Of a stretch of DNA of 64,000 nt, positions 34,684 through 46,590 are shown piece by piece. Origin of the DNA: Diplolepis rosae (taxonomy: Eukaryota > Arthropoda > Insecta > Hymenoptera > Diplolepididae); the NCBI GenBank assembly GCA_030998225.1, contig JAPYXD010000686.1, positions 4,092,001 to 4,156,000 on the forward strand. The letters run 5' to 3'. How positions within the stretch are numbered: position 1 is the stretch's first letter; the number at the start of each line of letters is the position of its first letter. The translations under genes were made by a program, and so were the position numbers. A model generated the notes under the pieces. It made no database searches. It had not been told where the DNA came from and saw nothing but the letters and a program-made list of their open reading frames with translations.

Positions 34684-34775
34684 ACCCTGTTAACATAGTT
34701 ATTTCTGCTCTGTCTTTGTATCGGATTTTGTCAACTTACTATTCCATGTGTATATTTTATTTGTTTATTTAGTTT

Positions 34776-35597
34776 TTACTGTATATTTTTAATATCTTTC
34801 ACATTCCAATTGCCGAGAGACTTACGCTTCTTGTTTTTTATCTCATAAATTGTTGGTGAAATTTTTGTTTTGATGAAAAATGGACCTTCGAAATTTTTGT
34901 TTAACTTTTTTGCTACATTATCTGCTTTATTTGACAACGTCTTTTCGCTTCTTAGTTCCTGTTCCTTAATCTCGTAGCTAATTGGTCTATGTCTTAAGTT
35001 ATAATATTTTGCCTGTCTTTCATTTGCTAATTCTAAATTTTTCTGTACCTCGTCTTTTACTACTTTCAACCTGTTTAGTCTCTCTACCCACTTCCCTACT
35101 TCTTGTGATTTTATTTTATCTATGTTTATTAAATCTTTGTTTAACGTTTGAATTGGTTCTAATTCCCTTCCAAAGTTTAGAAATGCTGGTGTGAAACCTG
35201 TTGACGCGTGTTTACTCGTATTTAACGCGAATTGTAGGTCATCTAAATTTTTATCCCATTCCTCGTGACCTTTTTCTAAGTATGCTTTTATTGACGTTTT
35301 TATTGATCTGTTGCGCCTTTCTGTCGGGTTTGATTGTGGATGGTATCTTGGTGTTTTAGAATGTCGTATTCCGAAATTTTGTATTAGTTTTACCATGATT
35401 CTGTTTACGAAGTCCTTACCGTTATCAGTAAACAGGATTCTTGGTGTCCCCCATTTTGCTATGATTTTTCTGTGGAATTAATTTTTTATCGTTGTTGCTA
35501 GTTTGTTCTTTAACGAGATTATTTTTACCCATTTAGTGAACACATCTACCAAAACCAGCATATATTGATTTTTTGACTTTGATCTCGGTAGTGGGCC
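34776..35597 (-). pseudogene. Gypsy A integrase core and C-terminal part
   Basis: Integrase inserts the cDNA. Catalytic triad residues are visible: LVDVFTKW (Asp, about 35550), FTDNGKDF (Asp, about 35425) and NPTERRNR (Glu, about 35330). LNTSKHASTGFTPAFLNFGR and a downstream GPFFI ... IYEIKN SH3-like part follow. A stop lies near 35478 between the first and second Asp. The N-terminal zinc finger is on the other side of the insertion. Confidence 0.85.
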
Positions 35598-36775
35598 TAC
35601 ACGGAGAGAAGAGAACGCAGCTGTCATGTGCGCGGGACGAAGCAGAGCTGTGTCCTTACGAAAATGTTCGATTGGACACAGCTCAGCTTCGTCCTCGCGT
35701 AGCTAGAATGTGCGAGCGCATATCTCTGCTTCGCGCCGGGCATATACCGTTCGGACGAAGCAGAGCTGTGTGCGAACAAATGCTGGCTTCGTCCAAACGC
35801 AGCACCACTGTGCCCACGCACTCCTCTGCTTCGTGCTAAACATATCGTGCGTGTGCGCCACGTTTGCGTTAATTTTTCACATATTTTATATTCTTCTACT
35901 TTACTTTACAAATTTGTCATAATTGATTTATAATTTCAATGTTAAAATGAAAATATGTAAAAAAGCGAATAAAGAGCAACAAAGATTTAGTTGCTTTTGA
36001 CACGACAGATACATTTCTATATGAAATACAGGCAACATATAAAAGTATAAAACCAAAAATGTTGTATGTGATGGTTTTTTATTAACATCGGAGTATTTTT
36101 AATTAAAACTTGATTACCCAAAAATGTTCCGTTCTGTAATGAAAAAAATTTTGAGGTTATACGTTCCTCTGCCGCAACAAATTATTATATTGACCTAATT
36201 ATTTTTCGATTCGAAGCAAAGAACAAATTTAACTTCGGCCCATAACGTAGAGGTCTTTTTATTCAAAATCGACTATAAATACGTAGAAACAAAAACTTTT
36301 ATCAGTGGTTTGGTATTAACGTATTAATTCCAGAAATTTTGTATTTTGAATGATCGTAATACGTACACAAATCCAAATAGTTCTCAAAGTTCTGTAATGT
36401 CAAAATCATTCGAAAAACTGCACTCTGGTACTCCATTTCAACGGCAAGATTTGATTTCATTTCTGAGCACTAGCGCTCAAGAAAAAATGATATTATTTTA
36501 CTATGAAAAACATCAATGTCTGAGCGATAATTTGCAGTCATTTATGTAACCTCTTGATAGATAGAAAGTTTAGAAAGTAGGAAAGAAAAAGTTCTTGAAC
36601 AAAAGAAAGTGACCATCGAAAACCCCTTGAAAAAATTATCGTAAGCTGAAAATCATTTTTATCAAAAACTATTGGTCATTCTCTTATTAAAAAATTATTT
36701 CGTCTTTCAAGCATGAAAATTTGCTGTAGCTCCTTTGATCTAATTAAGATTTATAAATGTCTGTTCATAAATGAA
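35598..36775. mobile_element. 1.2-kb insertion in Gypsy A integrase
   Basis: It separates GPLGKRIIDF (36785) from VGPLPRSKS (35600), about a dozen codons of integrase being lost. The left 300 bp is GC-rich and hairpin-rich with repeated GACGAAGCAGAGCTGTGT; the rest is AT-rich. A plus ORF at 36346-36549 (SKSFEKLHSGTPFQRQDLIS) is not recognised. No clear terminal repeats, so its type is unknown. Confidence 0.55.
35635..35694. repeat. 21-bp-stem perfect-type hairpin
   Basis: GGACGAAGCAGAGCTGTGTC-C (35635-35655) pairs with 35674-35694 with a single mismatch and an 18-nt loop. Similar half-sites recur at 35754-35774 and 35790-35797 (CTTCGTCC). Confidence 0.8.
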
Positions 36776-37876
36776 ATCAATTATTCTTTTTCCTAATGGT
36801 CCCACTTGGTTGTTAATTTTAGGTTTAATTCTTTGGCATGTGTCGCATTCTTTTACGTATTTCAATGTTTCTGAATACATTCCTGGCCAAAAATAGTTCT
36901 CTGCGATTCTTGCGTATGTTTTTTCCATACCCAAGTGTCCTGCCTGTTTACTATCGTGGTTTTCTCTTAACACTTGCTCTCTTAATTCCTTTGGTATTGT
37001 TAACTTCCATGGATTGCTATCTAGGTCTAGACTTGATTTTAACGGGTCTGGTCTGAAAAAATATAGTTGGTTATCTCTTATTCGCCAGTTTGGGTTTTCC
37101 GCTGGTTTTTTCTTTACTTGCATTAGTTTGTGATTATACCATTCGTCGTTGATTTTTTTGCTTTTCTCTTTTTCTTTTTCCTTTGCCATTGATAACGTAC
37201 TTGCTACAGAGTCTAACTTTTCGCCTGTTGTTGATAATGCGCTTGGTGCGTAATTTAAGGAGCCTTTCCTGTATATGATTTCGTAGTCGTATTCTTGTAA
37301 CTTCAGTGCCCATCTTGCCAATCGTCCAGTTGGTTTTTTCAAATTATGTAACCATTTTAAGTCAATATGGTCTGTTATAAGTTTAAAGGTTTGTAGTTCT
37401 GAATACGGCCTGAATTTACGTATTTCCCATACTACTGCTAGGCACTCTTTTTCTGAAGTTGAATATTTTCTCTCTGGCTCGGTGAGGCTTCTACTTGCGA
37501 GTGCTATCACGTGGTTGTTAATATCTATGTTTTGAGTTAACACGGCTCCTAGTCCCGTGTCACTTGCGTCAGTTTCAAGTTGAAATGGATGGTGAAAATT
37601 GGGACATGCCAGTATTGGTCCTTTTGTTAGTAATTTTTTAATTTTCTCCAAAGCCTGTTCTTGTTTTGCGTTCCATTTCCATTCTACTCCTTTTTTAAGT
37701 AACGTGTGTAGGGGTTTCATTATTTCTGAGAATTTGGGTATGAATCTTCTGTACCACAATGTCATTCCTATGATTCTTTGTAACTGTTTCACATTTAACG
37801 GTGTTGGGAATTCTAGGATGGATTTTATTTTATCTTCGTCCATCAGTAGTCCTTTTTCGTTTACTATGAATCCCAA
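36776..37876 (-). pseudogene. Gypsy A RT end, RNase H and integrase zinc finger
   Basis: Long open frame: KYLGFIVNEKG and LQRIIGMTLWYRRFIPKFSE (connection), LETDASDTGLGAVLTQ (RNase H, first Asp), YSTSEKECLAVVWEIRKFRP (Glu), LITDHIDLKWL (Asp), then the integrase HHCC finger HDSKQAGHLGMEKT...CDTCQRIKP. Ends at the insertion junction in front of the integrase core. Confidence 0.9.
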
Positions 37877-37879
37877 GTA

Positions 37880-38430
37880 TTTTACTTCCGAGCATTCAAA
37901 TTCGCATTTTTCTAGATTTATCGTTAATCCTGCTTGGTTTATTTTTTCTATAATTATTTCTTAATTTTTTAAATGTTCTTCAAAGTTTTCCGCAACTATA
38001 ATTATGTCATCGAGTTAGCAGAATACATTAGGTCTTAAGTCTGGTGTTATTATTTTATCCATTAAGCGCTGGAATGTAGCTGGAGCGTTTGTTAATCCGA
38101 ATGGCATTCTTTTAAATTGATACATTCCTTTTCTTTGTACTGTGAATGCTGTTTATTTTTCTTGATTCTTCTTCTAGTGGTATTTGGTGGTATGCTGAGC
38201 GAAGATCAATTTTTGATATGTATTTTGCTGACCTCAATGCATCTAAAATTTCTGCCATGATTGGTATTGGGTACAAGTCTTTTTTCGTTATTTTATTTAC
38301 CTTTCTGAAATCTAAGCAGAATCTATATTTTCCGTTTGGTTTCTTGTTCATAAATACCGGGTTTGACCAGTCGGTATTCGAGGGTTCGATTACGTCCTCT
38401 TCCAACATTTTATCTATTTCCTCGTACATA
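37880..38430 (-). pseudogene. Gypsy A reverse transcriptase palm/fingers
   Basis: MYEEIDKMLEEDVIEPSNTD and KKPNGKYRFCLDFRKVNKIT open the domain, followed by ISKIDLRSAYHQIPLEEESR (first catalytic Asp). After a frameshift near 38115 the sequence continues [20 protein letters not shown] and then the YLDD box, in which the Tyr codon is a stop (TAA at 38015-38017) followed by LDDIIIV. Confidence 0.85.
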
Positions 38431-39095
38431 TACTCTCTTACTTTGGGCGAGACGTGGTAATATCTTTGTTTGATTGGTTCGTGGCCTTATACATCTATTT
38501 TGTGTTTTGTCATATGTGTGGGTTTCAGTTTTATTCCTGTTTTCTTAACCTTTCTTTAGATTAATTTTCTTAATTGCTGTCCTTGGTTTTCGTTTAGTTC
38601 TATTATTCCCTCGCATTTTTCGTTTTCTGTTTTTTTTCTTTGCCTCGATACTTTTTCATTATTTCTTCCTTCGTTTCGTTCTCTTTTCAGTTTTAATTTA
38701 TTCTGTTCTTCCTTTTCGGGATCTTCCCCTATTTCATTTACCATTCGTTTGTCCCCACGCTCGGCTTTTGCTTTGACAGCTGTTTGTACTGCATTTTCTT
38801 TTTCTAAGGGACTAAAACTAGGGACTTCCTGCCTCTGTTCTTTATTTTCTCGTGAAATCAGACATCTCTGTCTCACTGGTATTTTGGACCATCTTGTGTC
38901 CATTATCTGGCCGACTTTTGTTAGGATATTGTTGGTTGGGGTACTAGTGGGTACTTCTCCCCATTGTAGGTTGTTCGCTGGTCTTACTTATTGATTTCGC
39001 AACTTTATTTTATTTCCTACTTTCATTCTTTCTTCTAGACTATCCTTTTTTGATTTTCTTTCCTTTTCCTCCTCGTTCCATATCACTCTGTTCTC

Positions 39096-39431
39096 CTATG
39101 AGTTTGCTTCTATTTTATATCTAATTTGTGGCTTTTCTGGTAGCCACCAAATTTTCTTTTCGAAGTCTAATATTAATCCTAGCCTTTCCATCGTGTCTGT
39201 TCCTGGGATTCCTATAGATCTTAGTTCTGGTACTAGTCTAAATAGCAAATATTCTTTAACATGACCCACTTCAATAGGAATCAATACTTGTCCTATTGTT
39301 TGTAATTTCTGTCCGTTTGCTACTATTAACTTGTCATTATTTGGTTTCTTAACTTCATAATCTAATTCCTTTATTTGTTTAAAAAATTGTTTGCTAATAT
39401 AGGAGTGGGTTGCCCCTGTGTCGACTAACAT
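39096..39431 (-). pseudogene. Gypsy A aspartic protease
   Basis: MLVDTGATHSYISKQFF carries the DTG-type active site; VGHVKEYLLFRLVPELRSIG and GTDTMERLGLILDF (the ILG-like flap end) follow. The enzyme would process the gag-pol polyprotein. Open over its visible length. The stretch between protease and RT (38556-38903) is Lys/Glu-rich linker. Confidence 0.85.
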
Positions 39432-39551
39432 TTTATATTTTGTGTCTTTCCACTTAATTATTATGTGAAATCTAGTTTCATTTGGGGCGTCGCTGTCCTT
39501 CGATATATTCGTGCGATATGGTTTGGTATTTACGTTAGCTACTACTCGCCC

Positions 39552-41535
39552 CTAATAGCCTTCGTTTGCGTTTCCTGGACTGTACCAACAGTCCCGTCGC
39601 ATATGTCCTTTGCCTCCGCAATTATAACATTTTATTGGTTGTTGTACTGTACTATTTTCGTTCTCTTCATTTTGTTTCGTTGACACGATGTACTCTGGTG
39701 CACTTAGATTTAGTTCAAACTTTTTATTATTCCTTCCTTTTTGGTTATCGTCTCCCGCGTTATATGTTCTCGCCATTTTGGGATGCCTTCTATTTGTTGT
39801 CTGTTGCTGTGTTCAGATATTTGGTTTTCCTTTCTTCCGAACCATTTGTTTGGATTTGGGTATCTGAAACTATGGTTATAGTTAAACTTTGTTCTGTTTA
39901 GGAATTCATTATTATTTCGAGTCCGTGGGTATGTGTTTTGACTTTTTTGTTTGTTATAAAAATATCTTGTACCATTGTTAGCGTACCTTGGTTGGAATTG
40001 TAGTCTATACTGTGTGTTTTGTAATTCAGGCTTAAAATGATTCTGTCTTTCATAATTATGTTCATAGGCTTCACTATGCTGTTGTCCCCAGTTTCTATCT
40101 TGTTATTTTCTTTCTTTTGTATAATATCTGTCGTTCCCGTCATTTTCCATTATTCTATTTTATTTTGCTTTTATTTTTGATTTTTCCATTTCAGCTTCCC
40201 ACTTTCTTCCTACTATTTCTAATTCTGTAAAGTTTTTGAATGAATTTTTTGTAATGTAAATTTTATATTCGATTCATAAATTCTCGTAAACTTTTTTTAA
40301 TTGCCATTCCAAGCTGGGAAGTGGTTCTAATTTCTCAAATAACGGCCTCATTTCTATTATGAAACTGTGGATTTCTTGGTTTTTCTTTTGATTGCAACAT
40401 TTTATTTTGTTGTGGATTACTTATAGGTATTTTTTATTTAAATAGACTTGTTTGAATTCTTGTATGAAATTTTACAAGTTATGCCAATTTTTTTTATTTA
40501 CTTGGTACCAACTTTGAGCCTCTCCTATCAACATGGCGTCTAAATTTTCTAAGATATCTTGTTCGATGATTTTGTATCCCCTTTTAAACCTTAATAAGTT
40601 ATTTAAGAAAATTGTGGGGCTGTTATCTGTATTGTTTCCGAATTTAACTGGCCAATTTAACATGATTATTCTCTCTACTTTGGTTATCGTATAGTTCGAC
40701 TTGCGCCTCGTTTCGTTTATTTTCTGGAATGGTTAATATCTCGCTCCTTATTAATTTTCGGCGAACCGGTGTTGGTAACTTAAACTTATTTTGGTCTTGT
40801 TCGTTTTCTTCTGTATTTACTTTTTCTGACCTTCCTTCAGGTTTCATTATTCGTTTCTATAAACGAGTCTACTTCGAATGTTCTATCTCCTTCTTTCCTT
40901 TGAATTATTTTGTATATGTGTCGCTCTAATTTATCGCTTTCTAACTTTTCTTCAATTATTCTTTCGATTTCTAATCTTTCTTTTTCTAATTTTTCCATTT
41001 ACATTTCTCTTACTTTACGTTCCCTCTTTAAGTAATTCAATTCTGTTTCCCGGGATTAAATTCTATCTAAATCTGCGCTTTCTTCTTCTAATATCCGCCA
41101 ATAACCTAATGTGTTTTCCGTGTTTGCAGACAGCATGCCTTTGTATGTACTGTTCATTATGTATGTTCCTTTTTTGTGCCCATGTAGCATGCTCTTACTT
41201 TGTCCATCTTTGTCACGTGGTCTTGACATTGTCTCTATGTTACGTAGTGTAGCTTTAGGTATTGTACCCGTTTCGTTGGCATGCTGTCTCTCTCTAACCT
41301 CTACTTCTATTCTTCTATCTTTCCCTAATTCTACCTCTTTATTTCTTATTTCTAATAATTGTACCTCTCTTTTATTATTTCTCGCTATTTCTCTATTTTC
41401 GCTCTCTTCCCCCTTTAATTTACTCTTCGACAATTTATTTTCCAACTCTATCTCCTTTATTTTTTCATTTTCGCCTATTTCATTTTTATTGGCCATTTTT
41501 CTGTTCTTCTTTATTCTTCCTGACCTTAATTTCAT
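39552..41535 (-). pseudogene. Gypsy A gag, several frames
   Basis: Starts at ATG 41535 (MKLRSGRIKKNRKMANKNEI), highly charged Lys/Glu-rich N-terminal part. Middle capsid piece at 40663-40472 (FGNNTDNSPTIFLNNLLRFK) fits the gag capsid of Gypsy elements. The C-terminal nucleocapsid has one zinc knuckle, CYNCGGKGHMRRDC (about 39630). Multiple frame breaks between the pieces. Confidence 0.75.
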
Positions 41536-41705
41536 TAATCTATTTCTATCTTACTTACTCGTGATGTCTGCTATTCCTCTTATTTATTTTTTGGTCACTT
41601 TCATCATTTACTCACTGAAATTTCCATTACTCACTTTATTTATCACTTGGCAATTTTTTACTGTTATAAGTGCTTCCTCGCCTGGAGGACTTCGTGGGTT
41701 ATTTT

Positions 41706-41717
41706 GGTTGGGCGCCA
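41706..41717 (-). promoter_or_regulatory. putative tRNA primer-binding site of Gypsy A
   Basis: Minus strand TGGCGCCCAACC, starting TGG as expected for pairing to a tRNA CCA end, 170 bp upstream of the gag ATG. The LTR would end at 41718; its sequence reads ...GCAAACT on the minus strand. Confidence 0.5.
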
Positions 41718-42659
41718 AGTTTGCAACCGAGGCTGCTCACTGAAGGACTAGAGCAAGCAACAGGGAATTTGTTATGAATGATTTATGACATTATTTATTT
41801 CAGAAAACGGACTGCGCTATCAGAAGAGAGGTTGGTCATAGAGTAATTGTGTCATGTTTTGGACAACGAAATATGATTTATAAATTTGTTATTAACATTT
41901 AAGACAAAAAAATCGCACTTTTTTTAGTTTTTTGTTTATAACATTAAAAGTAATTATCCAATCTTGATGACATTAATTGAAAAGTTGTAGAAAACTTAAT
42001 TTCGAACAATACGAGTCGTCGCTTGATCTGATTGGATAATTAGAAGCGGAGAAAATTCGGAAAAACCGGGAAATTGAGCTTTTGTTAAACAAATTAATAT
42101 CTCAGTTAATTTTTAACTTTTGAGGTTGAGGTTTGGTGGAAAAGTAATCGACTTTATGCTCTTCAAGTGTATAAAAAAAAGAACACTAAGATAATACGTT
42201 TCCGCGCTATTGACACTTTGTCTGCTTGACAAAACGGCTTTTAAAAATGTGTGTGTGTGTGTGTGTGTGTGTAAACCCCAGGTTGTCTTTTCGATAGTAG
42301 CTGTTCAATCTTCAAGATCTTAACGTCGGTAATCACTCCGACCGCAAGTCATACTGTCGGTGTCACGAATTGACCCTTCGATATTCGTAAATCAGTATCT
42401 TACACAAGGATTACCTCGGTACTTGGTAAATATAATCCCTGGTCCTTAAGTGGTGCAAGTCCGGTAGCCGTGAATTAATAAGTGCCGTTAGATACGTGTA
42501 TCGTCGTATTAAATCGAGTTCTGAGAGTTAAATCTACGGAAAACGAACTTAACCAGTGTTTAGCAAGCAAGTTGGATTGTCTGATACGCTTCCTGTACTA
42601 CTTGACTAGCACTACTTAACTCCAGCCAGGATTGTGCCGTTATCCAGCTACCAGGAAGG
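41718..42659. other. possible Gypsy A 5' LTR and unclassified DNA
   Basis: If the primer-binding site is right, the 5' LTR begins at 41718 and extends rightwards, but no second LTR remains to define it. Includes a GT microsatellite at 42249-42273. 42300-42650 is GC-richer non-coding sequence of unknown kind. Confidence 0.35.
42249..42273. repeat. (GT)n microsatellite
   Basis: About 12 uninterrupted GT units. Confidence 0.95.
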
Positions 42660-42885
42660 AGAACTATACGACAAAACTCTTTATCTTGCCTTCTCAGGCA
42701 GGGTAAAGCGTAAGTTATTTAATTGGGAAAATACCAAGATTGTTGATTATGTCTCTGACTATCGGAAAAGATTAACATCAGAGATGATCCATATAAAATT
42801 TAATAAATTTAGTATAAATAAAAAAGAAGACATATTTACTTTGAATAGAATTTATTTTTCATTACTTAATAGATTAAATTCATGA
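42660..42885 (+). pseudogene. Penelope-like element, C-terminal endonuclease tail
   Basis: VKRKLFNWENTKIVDYVSDY then RKRLTSEMIHIKFNKFSINK followed by a terminal Leu-rich segment ending in a stop at 42883. FxW(E/D)NxKI..., (K/R)RLxSEMxHIK and the INxxxD pattern are hallmarks of the end of the GIY-YIG endonuclease domain of Penelope-like elements. The GIY-YIG residues themselves lie upstream and are not present. A truncated fragment. Confidence 0.7.
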
Positions 42886-44058
42886 TAGCTTTCCAGCTGA
42901 TGTCTGTTTACATTTCAAATTCTGTGTTTACAATAACTGTTGTCAATATTTAAAGTTAACTGTTTGAATGTAATAATTTAGTAGACAAAGTGTCGTCGAC
43001 TCCATGAGATCACGTCATTTTATTAAGTAAATCATGACTTTTATTATAATTTTATTTTCTCGACATTACTCATCATGAGTTAACCTTCTTTTATAAAGGT
43101 AAAATTTTAACAATTTTGTGTATGTTCTGGATGTTGAGTTAATTTAATTTTTATTCTTCTTGTGTGTGACAATTTTAATATTTGGTGTTTTTTAAATTTA
43201 ATAAAGTCTGATGAGGTTGGCAAACCCATAGCCAACGATACGTCGCAACAATTTTGTCACTATAAAGAGTTATCTTCTTTATATTTGACCCTCATTGATC
43301 GCAAACCAGCATCTTTTATTACATTAAAAATCTCTATTTTTGGAGAACGATTTTTTTTTTAATTTAAATTTTCACTATGTTTTCGACACTTAAGCAACTT
43401 CTAACTTATCAGAAACGTATTCTCGAGACTTGTACTTTTAAAATATGCCGTGAAATATTTTGTTTCTCTTTGTTCTCTAATTCAGAATGGCGTCTGGACG
43501 TTTGAAATTTTGTTAAATTGAGAATATTGATCCTATTTCGGATTTACCAGGTTACTTCGTAGTGTGATCATACAAATAAATTATTACGAGTTTTGTCTCA
43601 CCTATTGTGATTGGCGGAAGCAATATTAGCTCATAAAATTAAAATTCAAGATGGCGGCTGCCATGAAGCTAGTAGAAATACGTATATTTCGAGTTTTATC
43701 ACAAACCAGGATAGTGTAAAATTTTCCAATTAGCAATCTCATTGGTTTTAGTCATCACTAAATTCGAATCTTAGGTGAGTTTTTCGAAATTTAAATTGGC
43801 TGATCCAATATTGCGGACCCGTTATGTAAAATTTGATATTCCTGAAATAAAAAAATACTGCCGCATTCTACGCAAAATTTAAAATCAAAATTATTCTTGA
43901 TGTTGTTTTTATTACAAGAGTTGTTTTCGAGAAAAAAATTCCAAAATTATGAGGATTCCCGAAATTATTCATTTTCCGATCCTTCTTCATCTTTTTTCTA
44001 TAAATGGTACGACATTGTAGTCAACGTGAAAATTCTGCACATCTGGGCGTTAAAGGGT
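42886..44058. other. no recognised gene
   Basis: AT-rich. Includes phrases AAGATGGCGGCTGCC (43650) and CCAATATTGCGGACCCG (43807) like the 'ATGGCGG' short repeats at 52088-52110. Confidence 0.4.
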
Positions 44059-44215
44059 TAATAACTTGTTGACGCACGCACTTTAATGCGTGAGTTACAC
44101 ATATAGGCATCTCAAAACCTGTATTAATAACTTGAAGACGCACACACTTGAATGTGTGAGTTATATATATAGGCATCTCAAAAGCTGTATCAACTTGAAG
44201 ACGCATAAAAACTCT
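44059..44215. repeat. 66-bp tandem repeat, about 2.4 copies
   Basis: Units start TAATAACTTG at 44059 and 44125, a third partial at about 44191. Each contains GACGCACRCACTT(T/G)AATG(C/T)GTGAGTTA with an internal ACGCAC/GTGCGT-type hairpin and TATAGGCATCTCAAAA. Confidence 0.85.
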
Positions 44216-44779
44216 TATTAACATTGCCTTCTCATTTCGAGAAGTAGTATAAGTCATACGCATAAGCTTCTCAAATCTTATTGTATACCAAACCTTTAAT
44301 TAATAAAGTTTGTGCACCGCAATTTAATCAAATTTGTTATTACTGTGAATAACTCGAGTCGCATAGGTTTGACTAGTAACCACAATCCCACAAAAATATA
44401 AATAATCAGAACTTACTACTCTGATTTAATCAGCAAAATTTCCTCCCTTTTCCTAACTTTCCCAACCTACCCTTGCCTTAGCTCGGGACGTAACATTGGC
44501 AGCGCTGTGGTTGCTACTCGTGGCCCTGCTGGTAGTGCTGCTGGTGGCGCCACTGGTTGAGCTGCTGGCAGCGCCCTCAGGCGAATCAGTGATCGAGATT
44601 GGCCGGTGCGCCGTTATGAGGCTGAGGTACCTCGTTCGTAGGGCTGGGTCGTGGATTGCCTCAATCTTCTGGATCTGCGGCTTGTTGGCGATAGCCGCGG
44701 TCGGGTTGGCCGTTAGTCTGGCCCTCGATGTTATTAGTTGGGCCTGGTTGGTCTTCTTGTGGTGGGGTGTTGTATTCTG

Positions 44780-45513
44780 ACCCTATCATACAGAGGCCCA
44801 ATCTGACTGAAACGGAGGAAACCCTCCGCTTCTAATTCTGCCTCCAAGGCAGCCATCTCTTGCTCGAGTGTGGTTGCGGAGCGACTCGTACGAGAAGGAG
44901 CTGGTCGCTGCGCCTGTCCTTTTGACATCAGCTCGGTCGGGGTATTTCCCCTATTCCGGTGCTTCCCCCTTTGCCAAGGGTTTATTGCAGGGTTGCCGGT
45001 CCCTGGCCTCACGGTTATGCGTTTTACCTCGTTAGCCCTATAGACTGGTTCCTGATAGGGTTTTAAGTTACCGATCTGCACATGTCGGAAATATTTCCCT
45101 GCTTGGTCTTGCAGATCGAAGATTACTGATGACGGTTTTTTTTCACGGTGTAGGGACCGTCGTATTTTTCGGCTAATTTAGCGTTGAATCCGGCTGCTTT
45201 GTCGGGTAAATATTGGGTCTTTTTTAGGACTTTGTCCCCAATTTCTGGTGCCCAACTTCTCCGTCTGAGATTATAAAATTTCTGCTGCATTTGAAAACTC
45301 TGGGCTTTTTAATTCTCTGCCGAAATTTAAGTAGGCCGGTGTGTGCCCGGTTGATGCATGATGTGCCGTGTTTTAAGCGAACGCCAGTCCCGATAAGTAT
45401 TTGTCCCAAGTCTTCTGGTTTTTTGTGACATTTTGGGCCATCATCGTCTTTATGACTCGGTTGGCTCTCTCTACCGGGTTGCACTGCGGTGTGTACGGTG
45501 GAGTCGGTCGGTG
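44780..45513 (-). pseudogene. Gypsy B integrase, C-terminal half
   Basis: PYTPQCNPVERANRVIKTMM (catalytic Glu in NPVE), KTWDKYLSGLAFA, a stop, then NTAHHASTGHTPAYLNFGRE and, after a frame change, the C-terminal part VQIGNLKPYQEPVYRANEV. Directly adjoins the 8-bp duplication at 45506-45513. The plus-strand Leu/Val-rich ORF at 44496-44780 is a shadow of this side. Confidence 0.8.
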
Positions 45514-46526
45514 CAGTGATCCCAGATCGTGGGAGCTGGCGGCCCCCACCACGCTCCCATGTGGGAGCACACACAATCAAGCGCGCCGTGTCGGTGTGTC
45601 CCCACTTCCTCGCCTCGATTTCACGCTCTCGTCTGTTGAGCCAAGATAGAAAATTATGTTTCTGTCGACTTCGTGTCAAAGTCGCGCGAAGCAGACGACA
45701 AATTTAAAATCACTAAATATATCACTTAAGATATTACCTTTCTTTCTTTGATATTTTTAAAAATGTTTACCTATAATGAATATCTAAACATTTTATTTTG
45801 AATTTTAGGTTGATTTAAAAACTCAAAAAATTCTTCATTTTCAAAAAATGTATCTTAAAAACTACCAAACTGTAACACAATTTTTATAAAATTATCATAA
45901 AATTGCGTAACTGTAACTGAGTTTCAGTTGCATGTGGATGAATGTTCAGGTGCATGTAAGTACATTGAACTTTAGTTACCAAAACGCAAAATTATTCCTA
46001 TTACAAGTATCAGTATTTCCAGGGAAAAATATACAGAATATTCAATACTTCGGAACTGAAGTTTAATAAAAAAAAATTTTTTCATAAATTTACTATAAAA
46101 AGTAACAGAATTTCCTGAAATTTTGTCTAAATTTTGGGAGGCTGTAGCTGAATAAAACTCCACTCTCATGTTCTGGGAAATTGCGGTAGAAAATTCTAAC
46201 AGTGTAGAATTCATATTAGCAATTCTAAGCTAATTTTCAGAAATAATCCTTTGTAATTTTATACTACATATGTACTTGCATCTATATCTTCAGTAGCATT
46301 CAGACACTAATATATACTAGTTTTTTAGTTGATTTACATTAGAGTTATGTGCTAGAATTTTATTGTTCTTCCTAAGGAAGTTTTTAGATAATTTACCGAT
46401 GTTTTCTGTACAATTTTATGTAAATTTTCTTACGATATTTAAAATTTTTTTGCATTACCAAAGTTTATTCCAAAATAGAGCTCATATGTGCAATATTTTA
46501 TCCACTGTTTTAAAATTTTAGAAATA

Positions 46527-46590
46527 AAGATTACTGATGAGGACTCAGATTAGAGTCGAAATTGAGCGGCCGGATGCAATAATCGGTCGA
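46527..46590 (+). ncRNA. hammerhead-like core motif (weak candidate)
   Basis: CTGATGA at 46534-46540, a perfect 5-bp stem II (GACTC 46542-46546 with GAGTC 46553-46557) and GAAA at 46558-46561 are the invariant parts of a hammerhead. Flanks GATTA (before) and TAATC (46582) could pair as stem I, and ATTG with CAAT as stem III, but the cleavage triplet does not fit well when both pair. Copied poorly in the opposite arm. Confidence 0.3.

Larger units (their letters stand above)
34110..41717 (-). mobile_element. Gypsy LTR retrotransposon A, degenerate
   Basis: Minus-strand order from the primer-binding site to the 3' end: gag (41535 down to 39552), protease (39431-39096), RT (38430-37880), RNase H and integrase zinc finger (37876-36776), integrase core and C-terminal part (35597-34776) and a basic terminal ORF (34683-34253). 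A 1.2-kb insertion splits the integrase. TGGCGCCCAACC (complement of 41706-41717) looks like the primer-binding site. The 3' end is cut by the truncated mariner at 34098, so no LTR pair can be compared. Confidence 0.85.

Noticed and set aside
35573..35839. Cys-containing 88-residue plus ORF
   Set aside because: Produced by repeated GAAGCAGAGCTGTGT hairpin sequence; no start context or family similarity.
44496..44780. 94-residue hydrophobic plus-strand ORF resembling a membrane protein
   Set aside because: Antisense shadow of the Gypsy B integrase C-terminal side; the Leu/Val richness comes from codon composition.
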